14,285 bases of DNA. Source: Candidatus Bipolaricaulota bacterium. GTDB lineage: Bacteria; Bipolaricaulota; Bipolaricaulia; M55B111. Under the pieces are notes generated by a model that was not told the origin of the DNA, made no database searches, and saw only the letters and a list, made by a program, of their open reading frames with translations. Position 1 is the first letter of the stretch, and each line of letters begins with the position of its first letter. Of this stretch, positions 7,108-13,727 are shown piece after piece. The stretch spans positions 1-14,285 of the forward strand of contig JAGXLQ010000016.1 of NCBI GenBank assembly GCA_018334595.1, in the 5' to 3' direction. Position numbers and translations under genes: made by a program.

Positions 7108-8433
7108 TTAGGTTGTGTTTGATAATTTGCTCTGTCTTATCCTGCCGTACTTTGTCGCAATCTCTCTTACCTTCTCGATAACTTCAGCTTCATCAATCGT
7201 CGTGACTTTACCCTCCTCCATAACCACCTTCCCGTCTATCATTACCATATCGACATCGGCACTCTTCCCTGAATAAACCAGGTTAGAGAGGGGGTCGTAC
7301 TCTGGGATCCAACGGGAAGAATTTCGATCGACGGCAATTAAATCCGCCTTAAACCCCTCCTCTATCTTCCCCAGTTTCCCGAGACCGAAACCGTCCACGT
7401 CTTCGGCAACTGCCATGCGATAAACGGCCTCTACCGGTAGACTCTCCGGGTCACCGTTGCTGACCTTGGAAAGCATCGCCGCCAACTTCATCTCCTTGAT
7501 CATCCCCAGGTCGTTATTTGACGCCGCTCCATCCGTTGCAAGGCCGACGTCAACACCTTCGGTGGACATCTTCGCCACGGGGGCAATCCCGGAGGCAAGC
7601 TTGGCGTTGCTGGTCGGGTTATGCAGGGAAAGGACGCGGTAATCTGCCAGGATTTCAATATCTTTTTCGTCCACGTGTACGCAGTGAGCGGCCATGACCT
7701 CGTTCTCAAGAAGCCCAAGCTTCTCCACTCTGGCCACAGGAGAAAGTCCGAAGTTCTCGACCGACCTGTCTACCTCGTCCCTCGTCTCGGATAGGTGGGT
7801 GTGGATAGGCACACCTTTTTCCTCAGCGGCCTTCGACAGTTCGGTTAACACGTCATCGCCACAGGTATATGGTGCATGAGGGGAGAGGGCGGCGTTTATC
7901 CTCCCTTCAGCAGCTCCGTCCCAGTCGTCCACCAGGGCGAGTCCGGTTTTGACTTCTTCCTCTCCACCGGAACTCATTTCCGGAGCGATTATCCCGTAAG
8001 ATATCAAGGCACGGAGCCCTGAATCCTCAAGTGCTTGCGCCGTTTGGTCCATGTGAAAGTACATATCAGCAACGGTCGTCACGCCAGCCTTGATGGATTC
8101 TACAGCCGCAAGCGCCGACCCCCAGTATACTTCTTCCGGTGTCAGGTTCTCTTCTGCGGGCCAGATCCACTTTTCCAACCAGTCCTCCAAATTAAGGTCT
8201 TCCGCAAACCCTCTAAACAACGTCATTCCCAAATGGGTATGAGAGTTCACAAAACCGGGGATGAGAAGCCTTCCCCTTCCCTCGATAACTCGTTCGATCC
8301 CTTCTTCTGGCACCGGAGAGCGAGTCTCGAGTACTTCCACTATTCTCCCCCCGTTTACGAGAAGAGAGCCGCCTTTAATCGGGGATGATTTGCTCGTTGT
8401 TAAAATATCGAAGTTTCTCAGAAGTGTTTTCAT
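7108..8433 (-). CDS. mtaD: Amidohydrolase, probable 5-methylthioadenosine / S-adenosylhomocysteine deaminase
   Basis: This family deaminates methylthioadenosine or S-adenosylhomocysteine to the inosine form; relatives act on guanine or triazines. The protein has 441 residues from ATG 8433. The TIM-barrel metal and catalytic residues are all visible: HTH in PGFVNSHTHLGMTLFRG (His65, His67), SPHAPYTC (183-190), HTHLSET (211-217, metal His213 and catalytic Glu216), HCVH (250-253), HNPTSNAKLASG (271-282) and the metal Asp301 in ATDGAASNND. The terminal block FKADLIAVD is typical. An in-frame TTG at 8478 would add 15 residues, but 'MKTLLRNFDILTT' fits the normal family start. Neither start has a clear Shine-Dalgarno site. 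It heads a probable four-gene minus-strand operon with rpsO, pnp and the M16 peptidase. The exact substrate is inferred from family resemblance. Confidence 0.85.
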   Translation of the reverse strand: MKTLLRNFDILTTSKSSPIKGGSLLVNGGRIVEVLETRSPVPEEGIERVIEGRGRLLIPGFVNSHTHLGMTLFRGFAEDLNLEDWLEKWIWPAEENLTPEEVYWGSALAAVESIKAGVTTVADMYFHMDQTAQALEDSGLRALISYGIIAPEMSSGGEEEVKTGLALVDDWDGAAEGRINAALSPHAPYTCGDDVLTELSKAAEEKGVPIHTHLSETRDEVDRSVENFGLSPVARVEKLGLLENEVMAAHCVHVDEKDIEILADYRVLSLHNPTSNAKLASGIAPVAKMSTEGVDVGLATDGAASNNDLGMIKEMKLAAMLSKVSNGDPESLPVEAVYRMAVAEDVDGFGLGKLGKIEEGFKADLIAVDRNSSRWIPEYDPLSNLVYSGKSADVDMVMIDGKVVMEEGKVTTIDEAEVIEKVREIATKYGRIRQSKLSNTT

Positions 8434-8551
8434 ATAATGAAGGATAGGATTGTCTTGCCTTACCTTTGCAACCCTCAATCACTTTACGAGATTACCTTAT
8501 ACTCACCTTTCCATATACTTTACTTGACTTACGCCTTCCTGATTACGTTCG

Positions 8552-8580
8552 ATTATACTCGATAGGGCGTTGACCTTCAA
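8552..8580 (-). promoter_or_regulatory. Promoter of the mtaD-rpsO-pnp-M16 operon
   Basis: On the minus strand, TTGAAG (8575-8580) and a perfect TATAAT (8552-8557) are separated by exactly 17 nt. Transcription would begin near 8545, leaving a leader of ~110 nt to the ATG at 8433, long enough for leader-level control. I recognise no SAM or SAH riboswitch in it. Confidence 0.7.
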
Positions 8581-8611
8581 TCGACGCAATCAAGTTTCTC
8601 AATGCACAAAA

Positions 8612-8624
8612 TGTAAAATTTACA
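8612..8624. promoter_or_regulatory. Palindromic candidate operator
   Basis: The 13-bp sequence TGTAAAATTTACA is a perfect inverted repeat (6-bp arms, 1-bp centre). It lies ~32 bp upstream of the -35 box of the minus-strand promoter and ~80 bp upstream of the -35 box of the plus-strand promoter, a position fitting an activator or shared operator. The regulator is unknown. Confidence 0.4.
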
Positions 8625-8704
8625 ACTTGGTCTCACCGACGTATGTTCCCTGCTTATACAGGACGATAAACCTCGTTATCGACGCCGTTCTTTGGGCTTA
8701 TATT

Positions 8705-8733
8705 TTGACATATTCTTCCAATTGTCGTATCTT
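8705..8733 (+). promoter_or_regulatory. Promoter of the beta-helix protein gene
   Basis: A perfect TTGACA (8705-8710) is followed after exactly 17 nt by TATCTT (8728-8733). The expected start near 8740 lies ~40 nt before the TTG start at 8779. The position of this promoter excludes an in-frame ATG at 8692 as the start. Confidence 0.7.
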
Positions 8734-8778
8734 GTACTAGTTCAGAGAAATCATGGGGGTACAGAAAAGGAGGTACCT

Positions 8779-9846
8779 TTGGCATCGAGAAATTCAACTC
8801 GGGTATTTGCTGTTTCTTTGTTCCTGATTGCAATTTCGTTATTCTTCTTAACCGGATACGGGAAAACAATTCGGGTCTGCAAGACGGGGTGCAGTTACAC
8901 CACCCTCCAACCGGCGATCGACGACGCGGATCCCGGTGACGTAATCCAGGTCCAAAACGGGGACTACGCAGGCAATGTAGTCATTACCAAGCCAGTTACG
9001 ATTAAAGGGACAAGGCCTACCTGGACGATAATTTCACCTTCTGTAACGGATACACCGCTCGTACAGGTCAACACCACCGACGGCGAGGTACGCTTGGAGG
9101 GGTTGGGCCTGGAGGGGAACGAGAAAGTTGACCTCCTATCCGCTGGGGGAAGTGGAAACGTAAGGTTAAATGACTGCAGGCTGACCGCGGGTAAGGCCGG
9201 CATCATTGTTACTAATTCCGCCTCTGTAAAGGCAATAGAGGTTGTCTTAGAAACGTCTGCTCTGGGAGGGCTAATCAACGAAGGTGGAGAGGGGACCTTT
9301 TTGAAGAGCGAGATAGAAGATAACGGGGAAGGTTTTCGCGTGGAAGACGACGCCAAACTTACCTTAATAGAGTCCTTGCTTGCAAGAAACGACGGAGCGG
9401 GGATAACAGTAAAAAATACCGGTCTAGCCAACGTACTTTCCTCGACGATCGCCGACAACGACGGGTCCGGGCTAAAGGTAACGAACTTTTCCAGGTTAAA
9501 ACTTCAGGAATCCAAGGTGAACGGCAACGAGACCGGGGGCGTCCTGTTATCGGGCTCGGCAAACGCCGAACTGGTAGACAACGAAATCCTCAACAACGGA
9601 GGTAAAAACTTATCCGTAATTAGCGAAAGATGTGGCTTTAGCGGGGGGGATGCAGGGTTCTACGGCGTCGTTACAGGAAGCGACAACAAGATAGTGCCGG
9701 CAAATTCCAAGACGATATGCCCCATAGACCTCAGCGTGGTGAACTCGGAAGATGGTGGTACCTATTCCTACTTTTTCAGCCCGAGCACGTTAGCGTTTAT
9801 CGGGGTGATTAGCGCCGCGACCCTATACTTCATCCTCGGGAGGTAA
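8779..9846 (+). CDS. Exported right-handed parallel beta-helix protein (NosD-like), membrane-anchored
   Basis: The 355-residue protein starts at TTG 8779, chosen because a strong Shine-Dalgarno AAGGAGGT (8767-8774) lies 4 nt before it and the promoter lies just upstream. The N-terminus is a signal sequence or anchor: basic RNSTR, then a hydrophobic stretch (~9-26). Next is the entry motif of NosD/pectate-lyase-like beta-helix proteins, YTTLQPAIDDADPGDVIQVQ (40-59), then NGDYAGNVVITKPVTIKG (60-77). Coils of ~23 residues follow (~95-280), with recurring I/V-x-(D/G)NxG-G-(I/L/F)-x-V patterns. Near the end, ~337-353 is a second hydrophobic segment followed by ILGR, so the helix may be held at the outer face of the membrane by its C-terminus. 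Cys34 and Cys38 form a CxxxC; Cys133, Cys285 and Cys314 are the others. No catalytic residues of a known polysaccharide lyase could be identified. Substrate or role is unknown; it stands alone, with no nos genes nearby. Confidence 0.8.
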   Translation: MASRNSTRVFAVSLFLIAISLFFLTGYGKTIRVCKTGCSYTTLQPAIDDADPGDVIQVQNGDYAGNVVITKPVTIKGTRPTWTIISPSVTDTPLVQVNTTDGEVRLEGLGLEGNEKVDLLSAGGSGNVRLNDCRLTAGKAGIIVTNSASVKAIEVVLETSALGGLINEGGEGTFLKSEIEDNGEGFRVEDDAKLTLIESLLARNDGAGITVKNTGLANVLSSTIADNDGSGLKVTNFSRLKLQESKVNGNETGGVLLSGSANAELVDNEILNNGGKNLSVISERCGFSGGDAGFYGVVTGSDNKIVPANSKTICPIDLSVVNSEDGGTYSYFFSPSTLAFIGVISAATLYFILGR

Positions 9847-9888
9847 CGACCTCGGAGATTCCAACCCTATTTGATATCTGTCGGGGGG

Positions 9889-10383
9889 TTACCGGCCAAG
9901 AAAGTCGACCAACATCCCGAGGGCCTCTTCCGCCGCCTCCTGCTTCACCTCAAGCCTGTCACCGTCGAAGACGAACCTCTTGCTGGTTACGTCGCTTGAC
10001 GTCGCGGCCGCTACAAAGACTAGCCCCACCGGTTTTTCCGGCGTGCCTCCAGTTGGGCCAGCAATCCCCGTAGTCGATAACCCTAAACTCGTTCCGGAGT
10101 TCCGGCGGACTCCCTCGGCCATTTCCTCGGCAACGACCTGGCTAACCGCCCCAAACTCCTCCAGGGACCTCGACCGTACCCCCAGAAGCTCCATCTTGGC
10201 TCGGTTTGAGTAGGTAACTAGCCCCCGGTCAAAATAATCCGAGGACCCCGATATGTTCGTGATAAGGTGCGAAACGAGCCCTCCCGTACACGACTCCGCA
10301 AGGGATATGGAAAGAGCTCTGTCGCGCAACAACCTACCGACCTTCTCCAGCAGGTCTTCCCCGACGTAAGTAACCATAGACAT
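9889..10383 (-). CDS. pncC: Nicotinamide-nucleotide amidase (CinA C-terminal domain type)
   Basis: PncC hydrolyses nicotinamide mononucleotide to nicotinate mononucleotide and ammonia, recycling NMN, for instance that released by NAD-dependent DNA ligase. The 164 residues form the stand-alone domain, without the N-terminal molybdopterin-binding-like domain of full CinA. Signature blocks are SLAESCTGGLVS (27-38, with the nucleophile Ser31), SGSSDYFDRGLVTYSN, FGAVSQVVAEEMAEGVRR and STTGIAGPTGGTPEKPVGLVFVA. The ATG at 10383 follows a Shine-Dalgarno GGAGG (10393-10397); an ATG two codons later is the alternative. It lies 36 bp downstream of recD2 on the same strand and is probably co-transcribed. 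It converges with the beta-helix gene, and no clear terminator was seen in the 42 bp between them. Confidence 0.92.
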   Translation of the reverse strand: MSMVTYVGEDLLEKVGRLLRDRALSISLAESCTGGLVSHLITNISGSSDYFDRGLVTYSNRAKMELLGVRSRSLEEFGAVSQVVAEEMAEGVRRNSGTSLGLSTTGIAGPTGGTPEKPVGLVFVAAATSSDVTSKRFVFDGDRLEVKQEAAEEALGMLVDFLGR

Positions 10384-10419
10384 GTGTTAAAACCTCCATC
10401 TCGCGTCCTCCCACGTGGT

Positions 10420-12633
10420 CTAAGAAAGGCCTTTCTCCAGTCCTTCGTAGGAACGACGCAGTCTCTCGGTAAGCGCCGTGAAGCGCCTGTTTTCCTCATC
10501 GTTGTTTACGGCAATGCCGATAGCTTTTTGGCTTCCAACCAGCATTACAAGTTTTTTCGACCGCGTAACTGCAGTGTACAGCAGGTTTCTCTTGAGCATG
10601 ACGAAGTGTTGATTTAACACGGGAAGAATTACTCCTTCGTACTCGCTACCCTGGCTCTTGTGAATCGTAACAGCGTAGGCCAGATCAAGTGAATCGATAT
10701 CCCCTTTCTTGTAGTTTATCACCCCGTAATCTGGGTACCTGACCTCCAATTCCTTATTCGACTTATCCAGGCTGACTATCCTGCCAATATCACCGTTGAA
10801 GACCAGTTTTTCGTAGTCGTTTTCCGTTTGCATTACCTTGTCCCCGACGTAAAAATCTCCGATTCCTTCCCCCCCGTAACCCTCGTCATTTAACCGCTTT
10901 TGCAGGTCCTCGTTAAGCCTATCCACACCGCAGACTCCCTTGTACATCGGGGAGAGGACCTGCAGGTCGTCTAGTGGGTCCAAGTCCCACCTCCCAGGTA
11001 TTTCCCGGGAGACTAACTCGATTATCTTCCTTCGAGCTGCGTCAGGATCGTCCTCCCTGAAAAAGAAGAAGTCCCCATCGTCTCTGTTTCGTATTGCCGG
11101 GTAATCCCCATTGTTTATCCTGTGGGCGTTTTCTACGATTTCACTTGCTTCCGATTGCCGGTAGATCCTCGTCAAATTGACCGTCTTTACCCTGTTTGAC
11201 TTAATGATATCGTTAATCACGTCACCCGGGCCGACCGACGGAAGTTGGTCAGCATCTCCGACGAGAACCAAACGCGAACCATCGGGGACGGCCCTTAGGA
11301 GGTGGTTAAGCAACCTGAGGTCGACCATGCTCAGCTCGTCAACGATAATGGCATCCGTGTCCAGCTGATTCTCCTCGTCGTGTTCAAAGGTCCCCGGAGG
11401 AGAGTAACCGAGGGTACGGTGAATTGTCTTGGCATTTTCGCCGGTCATCTCGCTCAACCTTTTGGCGGCCCGACCGGTGGGGGCAGCTAAGGTGACCTCC
11501 CAGCCAAGCTTGTCCATTATGGCTATGATGCCCGTAATTATTGTCGTCTTACCGGTACCGGGACCGCCCGTGATTACCGTCACCCTGTTTGTCAGGGCGG
11601 TGCGCACGGCCTCTCGCTGCTCTCCGCTGTAGTCGAACCCTGAACTTATCTGGTAACTATCGATAAGGTTATCTACTCCACCAGGGTCTAAACCGACCTC
11701 CCATCTACCGGTTGAATCGAGACTGCTCAGACTATCGGCCACCTCAACTTCGGCGAAATAAAGACTGGGTAGGTAGACCGGCGTCCGAGAGTTCGCCTGG
11801 AGTTCGTCACTGGAAATCAGATAGCCGTCCTCCAGCATCTTCTCCAGAGCCTCGACAATTAGCCCCTTGTCCGTACCAAGGATCTCCTGAGCTCTGTCCA
11901 CGAGAATCCTCCTGGGGAGGTATACGTGGCCGTTGGAAGAAGACTGCCGCAACGTATACCTGAGGCCTGCCTTAGCCCTTTCCGGGTCGTCGTGGTCAAT
12001 CCCAACTTTCGCCGCAATTCGATCGGCAATCTTGAACCCGATCCCGTCTATTTCATGGGTAAGGCGATAGGGGTCGTCCTTGACTATCGACGGGGCCCGA
12101 GCCCCGTATCCCCGATAAATTCTCAGGCTATACGCGGTACTGATGTCGTAGCTCTTCAGGGCGATCATTACCTCCCTGATCTCCTTCTGGTCCTCCCAGC
12201 TCTCAGTAATCTTCTCCAGCCTCTTTTCGCCAATCCCGCTCACCTCGAGGAGTGCCTTAGGCTGTTGTTCAATTACTTCCAGGGTATCCTCGCCGAATTT
12301 GTCGACGATCCTGTTTGCGTACTTCTCGCCGACACCTTCGATCAGCCCAGACGCCAGGAACTTCTTTACACCCTTTTCGGTCGTGGGCTGGTTGACGACA
12401 CACTTGTTGACCTGAAACTGGCGGCCATATTTTTCGTGCCTCACCCACTTGCCCTCGAGTTCAAGGTCCTGGCCCTCGTAGAGCTCGGGCATCTCTCCGA
12501 CTGCCGTGAATTTTTTCTCTGCCTTGTCCGACGTCGTCACCCTAACGACCTTGAACTCGTGGGAATCCGTCTGATATACGATGTTGTCGACGGTGACTTC
12601 CAGTTTCTTGATCTCTTTATCGTTAGAAAACAT
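10420..12633 (-). CDS. recD2: RecD2-type 5'-3' DNA helicase
   Basis: RecD2 is a superfamily 1B helicase found in bacteria without RecBC, with roles in DNA repair and replication. The 737 residues match the family length (~740). The N-terminal part has an OB-like region (~10-85) and helix-hairpin-helix motifs (GVGEKYANRIV at 100-110, VSGIGEKRLEKI at 131-142, IDGIGFKIADRIA at 195-207). The helicase core shows Walker A GGPGTGKTT (356-364), Walker B IIVDELSMVD (429-438), VGDADQLPSVGPG (458-470), TRIYRQ (488-493), YAVTIHKSQGSEYEGV (653-668) and LLYTAVTRSKK (684-694). ATG 12633 is chosen because 'MFSNDKEIKKLEV' is the normal family start; an in-frame ATG at 12711 lies upstream of the likely promoter. 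The start has no Shine-Dalgarno site and a very short leader. Downstream pncC is probably in the same operon. Confidence 0.95.
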   Translation of the reverse strand: MFSNDKEIKKLEVTVDNIVYQTDSHEFKVVRVTTSDKAEKKFTAVGEMPELYEGQDLELEGKWVRHEKYGRQFQVNKCVVNQPTTEKGVKKFLASGLIEGVGEKYANRIVDKFGEDTLEVIEQQPKALLEVSGIGEKRLEKITESWEDQKEIREVMIALKSYDISTAYSLRIYRGYGARAPSIVKDDPYRLTHEIDGIGFKIADRIAAKVGIDHDDPERAKAGLRYTLRQSSSNGHVYLPRRILVDRAQEILGTDKGLIVEALEKMLEDGYLISSDELQANSRTPVYLPSLYFAEVEVADSLSSLDSTGRWEVGLDPGGVDNLIDSYQISSGFDYSGEQREAVRTALTNRVTVITGGPGTGKTTIITGIIAIMDKLGWEVTLAAPTGRAAKRLSEMTGENAKTIHRTLGYSPPGTFEHDEENQLDTDAIIVDELSMVDLRLLNHLLRAVPDGSRLVLVGDADQLPSVGPGDVINDIIKSNRVKTVNLTRIYRQSEASEIVENAHRINNGDYPAIRNRDDGDFFFFREDDPDAARRKIIELVSREIPGRWDLDPLDDLQVLSPMYKGVCGVDRLNEDLQKRLNDEGYGGEGIGDFYVGDKVMQTENDYEKLVFNGDIGRIVSLDKSNKELEVRYPDYGVINYKKGDIDSLDLAYAVTIHKSQGSEYEGVILPVLNQHFVMLKRNLLYTAVTRSKKLVMLVGSQKAIGIAVNNDEENRRFTALTERLRRSYEGLEKGLS

Positions 12634-12655
12634 AATTAATTGTACGCACCAACTG

Positions 12656-12661
12656 ATTATA
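12656..12661 (-). promoter_or_regulatory. Probable -10 box of the recD2-pncC promoter
   Basis: The minus strand has a perfect TATAAT here, with a weak -35 (GGGAAA at 17-nt spacing, 12679-12684). Transcription would start near 12649, only ~16 nt before the recD2 ATG, which explains why no Shine-Dalgarno site is found and supports the shorter start. Confidence 0.45.
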
Positions 12662-12743
12662 TGAACAACCTTAACTTTTTTCCCCCGATGAAGAAAGTAG
12701 CTGGGGCGCATATCGGCGTCCCAGCCAGACGAGGGGTGGAACC

Positions 12744-13583
12744 TTGATACGAGTAGGAACGAGTGGATATTCTTACGACGATTGGAAGGGGGTCGTTTAC
12801 CCGGACCGTCTCGCCAAGAAGGATTTTCTAAAGCATTACTCCAATTTCTTCGGGATCACGGAGATAAATTTTACCTACTACAGGCTCCCCGATCCGGGGA
12901 TATTCCGTAACATCATCGACAAGGCCCCCGACGACTTCCTCTTTTCCGTCAAGCTTTCGAAGGAGTTCACCCACGAACGCGACAAGATGAGCGGTGCAAT
13001 CGACGGATACAGGAAGGGAATCGAACCGCTGATCGAGTCCGATCAGCTCCTCACGCTCCTGGCGCAGTTTCCCTATTCCTTCAAGCCGGACCGTCAGGGT
13101 TATAACCACCTGGAAAGGATCAGAAAGGCGTTTGGAGAATTACCGGTAAACGTCGAGTTTCGAAACGACTACTGGATAAACGACAGGACCTTCGCCTTCC
13201 TGCAGGAGCAGGGCCTGGGGTACGTCTGCGTCGACATGCCCCGCCTCAAGCATCTCGTGCCCCCTGTCGTGAGGGGGACTACCGACCTGGGCTACATAAG
13301 GTTTCACGGGCGGGCGGCAAAGCACTGGTGGAACCCACCAAAGGCCTACATGAGATATGACTATCTGTACGAGGGCGGGGAGCTGGAAGAGTGGGTCGAG
13401 AAAACTCACGAGCTAGAAAACTACACGAAGAACATAGTCGTTACCTTTAACAACCACTTCCAGGGCAAGTCGGCAAGGAACGCCGTCGAGTTCGACTCCA
13501 TGCTGCGCGGAGAAGGTCACGGGGACGGGGGTATCAGCCCCGCTCACTTCCTCAGCCCCAACAGGGGCCTCTTCGACAATTAG
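12744..13583 (+). CDS. DUF72 (YecE-family) protein
   Basis: This belongs to the DUF72 / YecE family, TIM-barrel-like proteins of unknown biochemical function found widely in bacteria and archaea. The 279 residues show the family blocks in order: IRVGTSGYSYDDWKGVVYP (2-20), FFGITEINFTYYRLP (35-49), DDFLFSVKLSKEFTHER (63-79), LLAQFPYSF (105-113), VNVEFRNDYW (135-144), GYIRFHGR (~193-200), YLYEGGELEEWVE and IVVTFNNHFQGKSARNAVEF. It lacks any extra domain and has a short Gly-rich tail. TTG at 12744 is taken as the start because the Gly-Thr-Ser-Gly block normally lies right at the N-terminus; GAGGGGTGG (12731-12739) is a fair Shine-Dalgarno site. It is divergent from recD2 and followed by proC in the same direction, but proC has its own promoter. 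No specific function can be given. Confidence 0.9.
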   Translation: MIRVGTSGYSYDDWKGVVYPDRLAKKDFLKHYSNFFGITEINFTYYRLPDPGIFRNIIDKAPDDFLFSVKLSKEFTHERDKMSGAIDGYRKGIEPLIESDQLLTLLAQFPYSFKPDRQGYNHLERIRKAFGELPVNVEFRNDYWINDRTFAFLQEQGLGYVCVDMPRLKHLVPPVVRGTTDLGYIRFHGRAAKHWWNPPKAYMRYDYLYEGGELEEWVEKTHELENYTKNIVVTFNNHFQGKSARNAVEFDSMLRGEGHGDGGISPAHFLSPNRGLFDN

Positions 13584-13645
13584 GGGTTTACTTCTTTGAA
13601 ATGTACTCGTTATCATCCCGGAAGGATGGACAGGACGCCTCTATC

Positions 13646-13674
13646 TTGTAACAAGTTTCCCTTTTAGTTATGAT
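13646..13674 (+). promoter_or_regulatory. Promoter of proC
   Basis: TTGTAA (13646-13651) and TATGAT (13669-13674) are separated by exactly 17 nt. The expected start near 13681 lies ~47 nt before the GTG start at 13728, so proC can be expressed independently of the upstream DUF72 gene. Confidence 0.7.
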
Positions 13675-13727
13675 AGGGGGAATAATTATTCTTTAAACAA
13701 AATCACAACTTTACGGGTGATTTCGCT

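Larger units (their letters stand above)
8434..8778. other. Divergent intergenic control region rich in inverted repeats
   Basis: These 345 bp separate the minus-strand amidohydrolase operon from the plus-strand beta-helix gene. I see no RNA gene or credible protein here. It holds one promoter for each direction and several short dyads: TGTAAA-A-TTTACA (8612-8624), nested inside CAAGTT (8591-8596) and AACTTG (8624-8629); CGATAA-N6-TTATCG (8664-8681); and CCTG-N6-CAGG (8649-8662). The density suggests operator sites for one or more regulators, but none matches a regulator I can name. Confidence 0.6.

Noticed and set aside
8692..8778. Longer N-terminus for the beta-helix protein from an ATG at 8692
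   Set aside because: A TTGACA/TATCTT promoter lies inside this segment, and a strong Shine-Dalgarno site points to TTG 8779 directly before a signal sequence.
8779..9846. NosD of a nitrous oxide reductase cluster
   Set aside because: Only the fold-level NosD-like entry motif is shared; no nosZ, nosF, nosY or copper genes are near, so no gene symbol is given.
11926..12639. 237-residue plus-strand open frame opposite recD2
   Set aside because: It is antisense to conserved recD2 domains, with low-complexity hydrophobic composition typical of a reverse-strand shadow.
12634..12711. Longer recD2 from an ATG at 12711
   Set aside because: The extension crosses the probable -10 box and does not resemble the RecD2 N-terminus.
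13612..13628. CATCC-N5-GGATG hairpin after the DUF72 gene as a terminator
   Set aside because: Short stem and no following T-rich tract.
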